53,964 bases of DNA from Bacteroidales bacterium (lineage in GTDB: Bacteria; Bacteroidota; Bacteroidia; Bacteroidales; Bacteroidaceae). Below the pieces are notes generated by a model. It had not been told where the DNA came from, made no database searches, and was given only the letters and a program-made list of their open reading frames with translations. Below are positions 44,318 through 52,735 of this stretch, piece by piece. The position numbers were made by a program, and so were the translations under genes. Positions within the stretch are counted from its first letter, which is position 1. Each line of letters begins with the position of its first letter. Location: NCBI GenBank assembly GCA_029227175.1, contig JAQXZK010000063.1, positions 1 through 53,964 of the forward strand, read 5' to 3'.

Positions 44318-44527
44318 AAAGACCTCGTCAGAAAGGAACTTGCCAGAGTGAGGGCGATAGCGATGGAGGGCTCGTTCGGTACACAGATAGAGCACTACGG
44401 CCTGAGGCGAGTCAAGGCCCGAACGAAACTGACGGAAATCCCGTACATCTTCTTCGGCATACATGCGGCAAACGTGGTGCAGCTGGTAGACAGGATAGAG
44501 CAGAGAGCATTGCTGGTGGTTGACTGA
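44318..44527 (+). pseudogene. Transposase C-terminal remnant
   Basis: Frame KDLVRKELARVRAIAMEGSF continues GTQIEHYGLRRVKARTKLTE and IPYIFFGIHAANVVQLVDRI, then stops at 44527. The pattern GSFGTQxEHYGLxRxKAR and FFGIHxANxV is that of the C-terminal end of DDE transposases related to IS1182/IS4-type elements. A stop codon lies upstream in frame and no N-terminal part exists, so the insertion sequence has been lost except for this end. Confidence 0.7.
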
Positions 44528-44807
44528 AACGAAAACATGCACATAGAAAAGTGCTTTCACAGGGGTATTACGCCTCTGTCATCGCAAATAGACAAAATAT
44601 CCGGCCGAAACGATCGGGATGAGTATAAAAACGTTAATTTGATGAGCCGGATGCAGAAAACGGAGGAGACCTGTCACTGCTTCACTCAATTAGAAAACAT
44701 TAAACGACAATCCCTAAAATATTATCTAGGGCAGTGTCATAGCATCTTTCTTATCCCGAACTCACGTATATCTTAACCCAAATTAGAGAGATGAAAGAAA
44801 GCCGGGC
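44528..44807. other. Spacer after the transposase remnant
   Basis: No gene is supported. It may include the old insertion-sequence end, since GGCAGTGTCATAGCATC near 44730 resembles a terminal sequence, but no mate is left to test. The rest shows nothing clear. Confidence 0.35.
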
Positions 44808-45572
44808 TTACAGGATTGTCTCGCCCTCTATAAAGTTCTCTAAGAAGAAGGTCTCGCCATCATAGACAGCATAGGTAAAATAATTTATCCAGTCACCAAG
44901 GATGACGGCTCTCGAATCACGACTTAACATTAAGTCGAGTTCAATATGGCGATGGCCAAACAGGAAAAAGTTAATGTTTGGATGCGTCTGCAGGTACTCC
45001 TTCGCAAATATTATAAGCGGTTCCTTGTCTTCTCCCTGATAATCAGGCTCACGGCCATCCGGTCGCTTCAGTCGGCTACGCTTAGCCCACTGCAAGCCAC
45101 AAGATACGCCCCATCGCGGATGAACCATCGAGAACAGTCGCTGGGCAAGTTTGTTATGGAAAAGCCGGCGGAGGATCTGAAAGGTTTTGTCTGTCTCGCC
45201 CAATCCGTCTCCATGAGCCAGGAAAAACTCCTTGCCGTAGATTTCTGTTGTCAAAGGCTCCCGATGCAATATGACGCCACACTCCCTTGTCAGATAGTCA
45301 CCACACCAGATGTCGTGATTGCCGGTGAAGAAATGGACCTCGACACCCAAGTCTGTCAACTCGGAGAGTTTCCCCAAGAACCGGGTAAAACCCTTTGGTA
45401 CTACCATCCGGTATTCATACCAGAAATCAAACATATCACCCAAGAGATAAACGGCTGTCGCCTTGTGCTTGATACCGTCCAGGAAGTTCACGAGACGGCG
45501 TTCCTGCAGGCGTCGATGGCTGATCGCCAGCGAGCCGAGATGTGCATCAGAGAGAAAATAAACAGGTTTCAT
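44808..45572 (-). CDS. lpxH: UDP-2,3-diacylglucosamine diphosphatase (LpxH-type)
   Basis: A 254-residue calcineurin-like metallophosphoesterase that makes lipid X from UDP-diacylglucosamine in lipid A synthesis. Metal motifs are visible: FLSDAHLG (D9, H11), LLGDMFDFWYEY, FFTGNHDIW and FLFGHRH. The ATG at 45572 begins MKPVYFLSD; the upstream in-frame ATG at 45602 overlaps the DUF59 gene and adds nothing. It follows that gene by 10 bases. Related lipid A functions (LptD, PAP2, GT39) lie elsewhere in the window, not in this operon. Confidence 0.9.
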   Translation of the reverse strand: MKPVYFLSDAHLGSLAISHRRLQERRLVNFLDGIKHKATAVYLLGDMFDFWYEYRMVVPKGFTRFLGKLSELTDLGVEVHFFTGNHDIWCGDYLTRECGVILHREPLTTEIYGKEFFLAHGDGLGETDKTFQILRRLFHNKLAQRLFSMVHPRWGVSCGLQWAKRSRLKRPDGREPDYQGEDKEPLIIFAKEYLQTHPNINFFLFGHRHIELDLMLSRDSRAVILGDWINYFTYAVYDGETFFLENFIEGETIL

Positions 45573-45582
45573 GCTTGTTTCA

Positions 45583-45894
45583 TTATAGGAAGCCCAACTC
45601 AAGTTTGGCCTCTTCGCTCATCATATCCTTATTCCACTCTGGTTCAAAGACCAGGTTAACATTTGCCATGGTAACCCCCTCGATAGACTCGACCTTCTGA
45701 CGGATATCTTCCATGATAAAATCAGCAGCCGGACAGTTCGGGGCAGTCAATGTCATATCAATGTCGACGACATTTTTCTCATTAACCTCAATTTTATAAA
45801 TCAGGCCTAGTTCGTACACATTTACCGGTATTTCCGGGTCATACACCGTGCGAAGCATGGCAACGACCTTCTCTTCTATTTCGTATGTTGTCAT
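45583..45894 (-). CDS. MIP18/DUF59-family iron-sulfur assembly protein
   Basis: A 103-residue protein with the family core TVYDPEIPVNVYELGLIY and MTLTAPNCPAADFI; the Cys in APNC is the conserved reactive residue. Relatives (SufT, PaaD, CIA2-like) help mature iron-sulfur proteins. A -7 element lies at 45920-45927. It seems to be first in a two-gene unit with lpxH. Confidence 0.9.
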   Translation of the reverse strand: MTTYEIEEKVVAMLRTVYDPEIPVNVYELGLIYKIEVNEKNVVDIDMTLTAPNCPAADFIMEDIRQKVESIEGVTMANVNLVFEPEWNKDMMSEEAKLELGFL

Positions 45895-45919
45895 AGCAAT
45901 CTTTTACTGTTTCGTGATA

Positions 45920-45927
45920 CAAAGGTA
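45920..45927 (-). promoter_or_regulatory. -7 element of the DUF59-lpxH unit
   Basis: The minus strand reads TACCTTTG, 26 bases before the start codon. No -33 match is visible. Confidence 0.4.
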
Positions 45928-45933
45928 TGAAAT

Positions 45934-46635
45934 TCACAACTCATCATGGTCGTTAAAGCTATAAAAACCACCATCGACAATTATTAAATGGTCGATGAGG
46001 CGGATATTTACGGCTTCACAGGCCTGTTTTACACGTTGTGTCAGATGCAAATCTTCCACACTCGGTCTCAAGTTCCCGCTGGGGTGATTGTGTACGATGG
46101 CTATCTGAGTTGCCTGGCGAAGGATGGCAGCACGTAAAATCAAGCGCACATCGACGGCCGTTTGGGTAATACCGCCACTGCTAATACGCTCTTTGTCAAT
46201 GACACGTCCGCCCTGATTGAGCATCAGCACCCAGAATTCTTCGTGACCAAGATCGCAAAGGAGAGGTTGGAAGATGCTATTGATGGTTTCCGGACTTGTC
46301 ACTGTCACACGTTCCCCGACATTCTCTGCACTGCGTCGCTTGCCTAATTCGAGTGCAGCCATGATTGTGAGTGCTTTCGCCTCACCCATGCCCTTATACT
46401 GCATAAAGTCGTCCAGCCTCCATTTTCCCATCTGACAGAGATTATCACCGGCCCTTGCCAGCATCTTTTTAGCCAAATCGACTGCACTCTCGCCGCGAGA
46501 GCCTGAACGCAGCAGGATGGCAAGTAGCTCGGCCTTGCTCAAGGCTTCTGTGCCTTTTTGCATCATCTTCTCACGCGGCCGGTCCTCGGTCGACCATTGC
46601 TTGATATTGCTTAGCTGAGTCATGACATCACTCAT
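45934..46635 (-). CDS. radC: RadC-family JAB-domain protein
   Basis: A 233-residue protein. An N-terminal helix-hairpin-helix part (YKGMGEAKALTIMAALELGKR) leads into the JAB/MPN metal-binding domain with HNHPSG (182-187) and D195 (RPSVED). The old link of RadC to DNA repair is not firmly supported; the biochemical role is open. It begins 3 bases after the glycosyltransferase gene, so the two share a transcript. Confidence 0.92.
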   Translation of the reverse strand: MSDVMTQLSNIKQWSTEDRPREKMMQKGTEALSKAELLAILLRSGSRGESAVDLAKKMLARAGDNLCQMGKWRLDDFMQYKGMGEAKALTIMAALELGKRRSAENVGERVTVTSPETINSIFQPLLCDLGHEEFWVLMLNQGGRVIDKERISSGGITQTAVDVRLILRAAILRQATQIAIVHNHPSGNLRPSVEDLHLTQRVKQACEAVNIRLIDHLIIVDGGFYSFNDHDEL

Positions 46636-46638
46636 TTT

Positions 46639-47628
46639 TTATTGATAAAAGTTCTTCCGGAATGCCTCCATCTCGCCATTCCCTCGCACACAACGATGCC
46701 ACCAGGCACGTAAGAATCCCGTGCCATACCCAAAGAGTTGCACAAACGCAGCAACAACCGACAAGGCTCCGACCCGCACATCGGCAAACGAAACGGAAGC
46801 ATCAACAAACACCAATAGCGCGTAAAGCAATATCAGCAAAGCACAAATCGGGAAGTAAACAGATGCAAGCAAGAGTGAGGTCACTCCCACCACAAACAAT
46901 GCAGGCAGGAGATGAACCAGCTTGAGGCTCTCGGGATGTTTCTTATAGAGGTTTATGCGTGCAATGCCGGAGTTGTGAACCTGTTTGAAGAATTTCCGGA
47001 AGTCTGTGCGACGTTTATGGTAAACCCAGGCATCGGGAAAGAGACGGCACGCATAACCGCCCTTGAATATGCGGATACTGAAATCAATGTCTTCACCGAA
47101 ACGCATGCCGGAGAAGCCACTCAACTGCTCATAGACCTCTCGCCGCACACCCATATTGAAACTGCGGGGATAAAACTTATCTAACTTCCGCTTGCCTCCA
47201 CGTATTCCACCCGTCGTAAAGAACGAGGTCATGGAATAGCTGATGGCCCGTTGCACCGGGGTGAAAGAAGGATGTGCCCTGTCCGGTCCTCCAAATGCGT
47301 CGCATGGCTGCATCTGCAACTCTTGCTCGATGGCCATGAGATAGTGTTCAGGAACAATACAGTCAGAATCCAATATCAGGAGATAGTCTCCCCGGCTTCT
47401 TTCCGCACCGTAATTACGCGACCTGCCCGGACCGCTATTCTCCTTGAGATAATAACTGATATCCAGTTGAGAGGCATACTTCTCGACAACTCTGTCACAC
47501 TTCAACAGAGAACCATCCTCTACGACAATCACCTCAAAATCCTTAAACTGTTGATGTGTTAGACTTTGCAGCAACTCATCCACCTCGTCAGGGCGGTTGA
47601 ATACCGGTATGATAATTGAATACTTCAT
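46639..47628 (-). CDS. Family 2 glycosyltransferase, membrane-attached
   Basis: A 329-residue enzyme with a GT-A fold: YSIIIPVFNRPDEVDELLQS, VVEDGS, the metal motif LILDSDCIVP and GMRFGEDIDFSIRI (catalytic-base region). Two hydrophobic helices near the C-terminus (LLPALFVVGVTSLLLASVYF and following) would anchor it. It probably builds a surface glycan; it is far from the polysaccharide cassette at the left. Sugar and acceptor are unknown. Confidence 0.88.
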   Translation of the reverse strand: MKYSIIIPVFNRPDEVDELLQSLTHQQFKDFEVIVVEDGSLLKCDRVVEKYASQLDISYYLKENSGPGRSRNYGAERSRGDYLLILDSDCIVPEHYLMAIEQELQMQPCDAFGGPDRAHPSFTPVQRAISYSMTSFFTTGGIRGGKRKLDKFYPRSFNMGVRREVYEQLSGFSGMRFGEDIDFSIRIFKGGYACRLFPDAWVYHKRRTDFRKFFKQVHNSGIARINLYKKHPESLKLVHLLPALFVVGVTSLLLASVYFPICALLILLYALLVFVDASVSFADVRVGALSVVAAFVQLFGYGTGFLRAWWHRCVRGNGEMEAFRKNFYQ

Positions 47629-47666
47629 CTTGTCCGAGTCTCATAAACTTAGGACTACAAACATAC

Positions 47667-47704
47667 AAAAAAATCCCCGAATGTAGTGATGTTACATTCA
47701 GGGA
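47667..47704 (-). terminator. Terminator of efp
   Basis: TCCCCGAATGTA (47674-47685) pairs with TACATTCAGGGA (47693-47704) with one mismatch. The minus strand continues TTTTTTTG. Confidence 0.85.
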
Positions 47705-47728
47705 CTCTATATATTTGTAGTATCAGGC

Positions 47729-48295
47729 TTATGCCTTTACACGACCTACGTAAGAACCGTCGCGTGTATCGATTTCAATGGTCTCGCCTTCGGTAATGAA
47801 GAGAGGAACACGAACTTCAGCACCGCTTTCAACCGTAGCAGGCTTCAAGGTATTGGTTGCCGTATCACCCTTCAAGCCCGGCTCAGTATAGGTAACCTTC
47901 ATCTGAACCTTAACCGGCATATCAGCATAAAGTACAGTCTCAGTAGAAGCATCAGATACAACGTCAACAACCTGGCCTTCGAGCAAGAAATCAACACCAT
48001 TAATCAAAGCCTTGGCAATAGGAATCTGATCGTATGTTTCCTGGTTCATGAAAATATAGTCCTCTCCTTCCATGTAAAGGAACTGGTAAGGACGACGTTC
48101 TACACGAACATCTTCCAACTTTTCACCGATGTTAAAACGACGTTCCAGCACATAACCGTTCACAACGTCCTTCAACTTGGTACGCATAAATGTGTTTCCC
48201 TTTCCTGGCTTTACGTGCAGGAAGTCAATACAGAAGTAGAGTTTGCCGTCCATACGGATGCAAGTTCCAATCTTGATGTCTTGAGCGTTAATCAT
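47729..48295 (-). CDS. efp: Elongation factor P
   Basis: A 188-residue three-domain translation factor that relieves stalling at proline runs. The KOW-like N-domain carries the tip lysine K32 in HVKPGKGNTF, the residue modified in some bacteria. Domain III ends with FITEGETIEIDTRDGSYVGRV. The promoter at 48341-48371 is an exact consensus, divergent from rpmH. Confidence 0.96.
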   Translation of the reverse strand: MINAQDIKIGTCIRMDGKLYFCIDFLHVKPGKGNTFMRTKLKDVVNGYVLERRFNIGEKLEDVRVERRPYQFLYMEGEDYIFMNQETYDQIPIAKALINGVDFLLEGQVVDVVSDASTETVLYADMPVKVQMKVTYTEPGLKGDTATNTLKPATVESGAEVRVPLFITEGETIEIDTRDGSYVGRVKA

Positions 48296-48340
48296 ATGTT
48301 TTTCCTATATTTAATTGATATTTTTCCATTTTTGCGAGTG

Positions 48341-48371
48341 CAAAAGTAGTGTAATTATAAAAAAACACAAA
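48341..48371 (-). promoter_or_regulatory. Promoter of efp
   Basis: On the minus strand TTTG (48368-48371), 19 bases, TACTTTTG (48341-48348): exact consensus, 46 bases before the start codon. Confidence 0.8.
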
Positions 48372-48398
48372 AACTTTCGCGATAAAAAGAAGTTTCAT

Positions 48399-48429
48399 TT
48401 TGTTTATTTGAAAAAAGTCCATAATTTTG
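48399..48429 (+). promoter_or_regulatory. Promoter of rpmH
   Basis: TTTG (48399-48402), 19 bases, TAATTTTG (48422-48429): exact consensus, back to back with the efp promoter. Confidence 0.8.
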
Positions 48430-48472
48430 CGGCTCAAATCGAAGAAAATAATAACATAAATATATACGAAAG

Positions 48473-48634
48473 ATGAAAAGAACATACCAACCATCTAACA
48501 GGAAAAGAAAGAACAAGCACGGTTTCCGTGAAAGAATGGCAACAGCCAATGGACGTCGAGTATTAGCAGCACGCCGCGCAAAAGGTCGTAAGAAACTCAC
48601 TGTTTCTGACGAATACAATGGCGTGAAAGCTTAA
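48473..48634 (+). CDS. rpmH: 50S ribosomal protein L34
   Basis: A 53-residue, very basic large-subunit protein, [20 protein letters not shown] then [20 protein letters not shown], the full L34 signature. It is longer than the usual 44-46 residues by a short acidic-neutral tail ([13 protein letters not shown]), as in other Bacteroidales. It has its own promoter and terminator, and is divergent from efp rather than beside dnaA or rnpA. Confidence 0.96.
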   Translation: MKRTYQPSNRKRKNKHGFRERMATANGRRVLAARRAKGRKKLTVSDEYNGVKA

Positions 48635-48660
48635 GACCTATAATCCTAAACTTTAGGAGA

Positions 48661-48693
48661 GAAGCCGTGAAGAGGAAACTTCACGGCTTTTTT
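48661..48693 (+). terminator. Terminator of rpmH
   Basis: AGCCGTGAAG (48663-48672) and CTTCACGGCT (48679-48688) pair perfectly over 10 bp, followed by TTTTT. Confidence 0.9.
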
Positions 48694-48717
48694 CATGCCC
48701 AGCCCGATAATATTACA

Positions 48718-48725
48718 TACCTTTG
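48718..48725 (+). promoter_or_regulatory. -7 element of the GH92 gene
   Basis: TACCTTTG lies 24 bases before ATG 48749. This rules out the upstream in-frame ATG at 48695, which would not be transcribed. Confidence 0.55.
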
Positions 48726-48748
48726 CACAAACCGTTAAAAACAAAACT

Positions 48749-51040
48749 ATGAGAAAAAAGAAACTCCTTGTCCTTGCTTTGGCACTGCTCGCCAACTGTC
48801 ATTTCTCCATAGGGCAAAACATCCGATATGTCAATCCACTTATTGGAACCGATGTGCAACGGAATGTTACAGAAGGACTTGCCGACTCTGAAGTAAAAGG
48901 GCAAACCATTCCTGCAGTCGGTGTACCGAACGGGATGGTGAGTTGGGTGGCCCAGACCATGAGCAACGAGCAGAAATGCTATTCTCCTTATTATTACTAT
49001 CAAGACAAGATTGAAGGATTCCGAGCCAGCCACTGGGCCAGCGGTTCGTGTATGCAGGACTATGGCAGCGTAACCATCATGCCCGTAAGCCGACAACTGC
49101 TCACGAAAGCAAGAGAGAGAGCCTCTCTGTTCTCTCACACGAACGAGGTGTCGAAGCCTGACTATTACAAGGTCCTCCTGCAAGACTATGGGATTGAAGC
49201 AGAAATGACCGGGCTCTCACGCAGCGGAATCTTTCGATTCTCCTATCGGGAAGGCGAGAGAAAATTTCTCGTCATTGAACCCAACAGCGACAAAGGTATC
49301 GCCCGCATCAAGATTGACGCAGCCAAAAGGGAAATCACCGGATACAATCCTGCTCACCGCATCTACCAAGGGTCAGGCAAAAGCGCCGGATTCTGTGGTT
49401 TCTTCGTCATACAACTGAAGGATGAGATTATTGATTACGGAATATGGAAAGGAGACAACCTGCACCGGCAGATTGATGTGGCCACCGGTCGCAAGGAACG
49501 AGTCGGAGCCTGGATAGAATTAGGAGGCGGGGGGAAGAATGTCATCGTTAAAGTGGGCACCTCGTTTACAAGCATCGAAGAGGCGCGACAAAACCTCAAG
49601 TCCGAGATTCCGGCATGGAATTTTGACAAAACGCGGAAGGAGTCTGCCACTGCCTGGAACCACCTACTGCACAAGATTCAGGTCAGAGGAACAGATGAAA
49701 CAAAGAAGCAACAGTTCTATTCTGCACTCTATGCCGCCTCCCTGCTTCCCAGACAGTTCAACGATAAGGATGGCACCTATCCACGATTTGCCTCCCTGTT
49801 TGAGACATCAAAGTCAAGCCACGACTACTACTCAGACTTCTCCATGTGGGACATCTACAGAGCCGTCCTGCCACTCCACTCTATCATCAACCCCAGACTT
49901 CTGGGAGACTTCTGTCACTCGCTGGTAACTATGTCTGAGGAAGGAGGCTGGCTGCCCATCTTCCCGGCGTGGAACAACTACACAGCAGCCATGATTGGCG
50001 ACCACGCCATTGCAGCACTCAGTGACGCCATGGTTAAAGATATTCCAGGTTTTAACTATGAAAAAGCCTACACCTACATGAGGAAGAATGCCTTTGAGCC
50101 GAACAAAGACCTCAAGAGCTATCAGAGTGGATTGGGTCGCAGAGCCTTGGAGTCATACCTGAAGTACGGCTACATTCCGCTTGAAGACGGAGTCAAAGAT
50201 GCTTTTCACAAAAACGAACAGGTATCCAGAACCTTGGAATATGCCTACGACGACTATGCATTGGCACAAGCGGCCAAAGTGCTGGGAAAAACCGGAGACT
50301 ACAAGATGCTCCTGGAACGCTCACAAAACTATCGGCACGTCATTGACTCGCAAACCGGATATGCAAGAGGACGTCATGCTGACGGAAGGTGGGTTGAACC
50401 GTTCCGGCCTGACAAACCCTGCAGTTACATCTGCGAAGGAACCCCCTATCACTATACTTGGTTCGTTCCTCACGACCTCCCCGGCCTGCAACGCATTATG
50501 GGCAAGGAACGGTTCTCGGAACGTCTGGACAATTTCTTCAGGCACAATTACTACTGGCACGGCAACGAACCGGGACACCACATTGCCTATCTCTTTGCCA
50601 TGACCGGTGAGGCATGGAAGACGCAACACCTCATCCACCAAATTCTCCAAAAAGAGTATTTCGCGGCTCCGGACGGACTAAGCGGTAACGACGATGCCGG
50701 ACAGATGTCAGCCTGGCTGGTTTTCTCCATGATGGGATTCTACCCGGTATGTCCATCACAGCCCTACTACGTCTTAGGCAGTCCAAGTTTTGAAGAGATA
50801 ACCCTACACCTTGACAATGGCAAGAAATTCACCATTCAGGCACAAGGGTATAGCGAAGACAATATATACATACAGAAAGCCGACCTGAACGGTCACCCAC
50901 TCAAGGTAGCGGCCATCTCTCACGAAGACATCATGAAAGGGGGAAAACTCGTGCTGACCATGTCCGCAGAACCCAACACTCAATGGCCTGCTAAGGAATA
51001 CTCCTCCCTACTGCAAAGCCGTACTCCCGACGAGCCATAA
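48749..51040 (+). CDS. GH92 alpha-mannosidase
   Basis: A 763-residue exported glycosidase of family GH92, calcium-dependent exo-acting alpha-mannosidases that trim host or yeast mannans and N-glycans. A signal peptide precedes QNIRYVNPLIGTD. Family signatures are ASHWASGSCMQDYGSVTIMP, DYYSDFSMWDIYRAVLPL, YICEGTPYHYTWFVPHDLPGL (with the Glu usually assigned as acid), and GLSGNDDAGQMSAWLVFSMM then GFYPVCPSQPYYVLGSP. It stands alone, not in a SusCD locus. Linkage specificity cannot be set from sequence. Confidence 0.94.
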   Translation: MRKKKLLVLALALLANCHFSIGQNIRYVNPLIGTDVQRNVTEGLADSEVKGQTIPAVGVPNGMVSWVAQTMSNEQKCYSPYYYYQDKIEGFRASHWASGSCMQDYGSVTIMPVSRQLLTKARERASLFSHTNEVSKPDYYKVLLQDYGIEAEMTGLSRSGIFRFSYREGERKFLVIEPNSDKGIARIKIDAAKREITGYNPAHRIYQGSGKSAGFCGFFVIQLKDEIIDYGIWKGDNLHRQIDVATGRKERVGAWIELGGGGKNVIVKVGTSFTSIEEARQNLKSEIPAWNFDKTRKESATAWNHLLHKIQVRGTDETKKQQFYSALYAASLLPRQFNDKDGTYPRFASLFETSKSSHDYYSDFSMWDIYRAVLPLHSIINPRLLGDFCHSLVTMSEEGGWLPIFPAWNNYTAAMIGDHAIAALSDAMVKDIPGFNYEKAYTYMRKNAFEPNKDLKSYQSGLGRRALESYLKYGYIPLEDGVKDAFHKNEQVSRTLEYAYDDYALAQAAKVLGKTGDYKMLLERSQNYRHVIDSQTGYARGRHADGRWVEPFRPDKPCSYICEGTPYHYTWFVPHDLPGLQRIMGKERFSERLDNFFRHNYYWHGNEPGHHIAYLFAMTGEAWKTQHLIHQILQKEYFAAPDGLSGNDDAGQMSAWLVFSMMGFYPVCPSQPYYVLGSPSFEEITLHLDNGKKFTIQAQGYSEDNIYIQKADLNGHPLKVAAISHEDIMKGGKLVLTMSAEPNTQWPAKEYSSLLQSRTPDEP

Positions 51041-51098
51041 ATTGTATTAAATTCACGAATGTTTTTCCCTAACATATTGGGAAACAAAATAAAGATTG

Positions 51099-51106
51099 TA
51101 ATTTTG
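51099..51106 (+). promoter_or_regulatory. -7 element of the receiver-protein gene
   Basis: TAATTTTG lies 20 bases ahead of the ATG. ATTG 19 bases upstream is a one-mismatch -33. Confidence 0.5.
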
Positions 51107-51126
51107 CATCGCATAAACCATCAAAT

Positions 51127-51525
51127 ATGGACAATTTAAACATAAAAGGAGCTCTCCCCCTAATCCTTATTGCAGAAGATGATGATAGCAACTTCAGATT
51201 GTTGAATGCAATCATTGGGAAGAAATGCGAAATCCTTTGGGCCAAGAACGGCCTTGAAGCATTGAGGCTCTACAAAGAAAATAGCGACAAAATACGGCTG
51301 ATTCTCATGGACCTGAAGATGCCGGGAATGGACGGCTTTGAGGCGACCTCAGCTATCCGGGAAACAGACAAGAATATCCCCATCATCGTACAGACCGCAT
51401 ATGCCTTCAGCACAGACCGAGAAAAAGCCATTGAAATGGGTTGCAATAAAGTACTGATAAAACCCATCTCTATCGTCGAACTCCGCAAAACGATTTCTAC
51501 GTACATCAACAATATCAATTGGTAA
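51127..51525 (+). CDS. Stand-alone response-regulator receiver protein
   Basis: A 132-residue CheY-like protein with no output domain. Acidic pocket D18-D20 (LIAEDDDSNF), phosphoacceptor D62 (LILMDLKMPGMDG), T90 (VQTAYAF) and K112 (VLIKPI) are all present, so it should be phosphorylated. The cognate kinase is not in the window. The next gene starts 18 bases later and may share the transcript. Confidence 0.92.
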   Translation: MDNLNIKGALPLILIAEDDDSNFRLLNAIIGKKCEILWAKNGLEALRLYKENSDKIRLILMDLKMPGMDGFEATSAIRETDKNIPIIVQTAYAFSTDREKAIEMGCNKVLIKPISIVELRKTISTYINNINW

Positions 51526-51543
51526 ATTTTTAGACCCCTTTGA

Positions 51544-52416
51544 ATGAAACGTAATACTTTATTTATTGTTCTGTCTATTTTACTGGCCATATTGCTTATT
51601 GGCGTCAGTGTATTGTTCTACATGGAAAAACAGACCAACAAGGAACTGACAGAAGAATTTCAGCTTGAGAAAGAAGATCTGGAGAACCAATACGCAGACT
51701 TCTCCAAACAATACGACGAATTGAAAATGACCGTCACCAACGACTCCCTGTCCGTTTTATTGGAGCAGGAACAACTCAAGACACAACGCTTGTTGGAAGA
51801 ATTGAGGACGGTAAAAAGCACGAATGCTACAGAAATACGCCGACTGAAGAATGAGCTGGCAACACTTAGAAAAGTAATGGTGGGCTATATCAATCAGATA
51901 GATTCTCTGAACCGATTGACAGCCTATCAAAAAGAAGTTATCGCAGACGTGACAAAGAAATACAACGCTGCCAGTCAGCAGATTTCCACCCTTTCCGAAG
52001 AGAAGAAATCTCTGAATCAGAAGGTAACTCTGGCTGCCCAGTTAGACGCCACAAACATCGTTGTAACCCCAACCAACAAGCGTGGGAAAGTGGCCAAACG
52101 CGTCAAAGACATTACGAAAATCAAGATTTCATTTACGCTGGCCAAGAATATCACGGCTGAGACCGGAGAGAAGACCATCTACCTGCGTATTACAAAACCC
52201 AACAACGAGGTTCTCTCTAAAAGCAGTTCAAACACCTTTAACTACGAGAACCGGCAATTGGAATATTCCATCAAGAAGTACATCGAGTACACCGGAGAAG
52301 AGCAGACCATCACCGTTTATTGGGATGTGGAAGAATATATGGAAGCCGGTACATTCCGCATTGACATCTTTGCAGACGGCAATTTGATTGGTTCCAAATC
52401 AGCCGTAATCGACTAA
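51544..52416 (+). CDS. Membrane-anchored coiled-coil protein of unknown function
   Basis: A 290-residue protein. One N-terminal helix (LFIVLSILLAILLIGVSVLFYM) is followed by about 150 residues of coiled coil (heptad-like KNELATLRKVMVGYINQIDSL). A beta-rich C-terminal domain ends it (KIKISFTLAKNITAETGEKT, YLRITKPNNEV, FRIDIFADGNLIG). Relatives occur in Bacteroidetes as uncharacterised proteins. Pairing with the receiver gene upstream suggests a shared role in envelope signalling or gliding-like machinery, which is speculation. Confidence 0.75.
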   Translation: MKRNTLFIVLSILLAILLIGVSVLFYMEKQTNKELTEEFQLEKEDLENQYADFSKQYDELKMTVTNDSLSVLLEQEQLKTQRLLEELRTVKSTNATEIRRLKNELATLRKVMVGYINQIDSLNRLTAYQKEVIADVTKKYNAASQQISTLSEEKKSLNQKVTLAAQLDATNIVVTPTNKRGKVAKRVKDITKIKISFTLAKNITAETGEKTIYLRITKPNNEVLSKSSSNTFNYENRQLEYSIKKYIEYTGEEQTITVYWDVEEYMEAGTFRIDIFADGNLIGSKSAVID

Positions 52417-52538
52417 AGATTTGCTGTTAAACCCATATTTGAGTCTTAATGGCATTGGGACTCGCGCCATAGAAATCTCTGAGGAGGAAGTTTGCTTTAA
52501 CCCAAATCAGTCATTAGGATGGTTTTGTTATTCCTATA

Positions 52539-52632
52539 GTACCCACCCCGGAGTACTGCTGTCCTCTTTAAGGGGTACTTGAGTACCCGCCGCAGGGTAT
52601 TGTTGCCATCTCTAAGAGAGTACCGGCTACCC
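52539..52632. repeat. Imperfect 44-bp tandem repeat
   Basis: GTACCC starts at 52539 and 52583 and CTACCC at 52627, a 44-base period. Each unit has GTACCC-CC then GG-GTA-TG-TG-C-TCT. GGGTACT-TG-AGTACCC at the junction is a palindrome. It lies in the 319-base gap between convergent genes, which otherwise shows no gene. Confidence 0.6.
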
Positions 52633-52735
52633 AAAAAACCGATTGACGATGTGGAATAAAATTATATTGCTGTCCGGTAAAACAAAAAACCAAATCGGGC
52701 AGTAGACATTTCCCGCCCTTCATCTTGATACGCCA

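Noticed and set aside
44281..44523. An 80-codon plus-strand frame
   Set aside because: A neighbouring frame over the same DNA clearly encodes a transposase C-terminus, so this one is a shadow.
44315..44560. An 81-codon minus-strand frame
   Set aside because: Antisense to the transposase remnant, without any recognisable feature.
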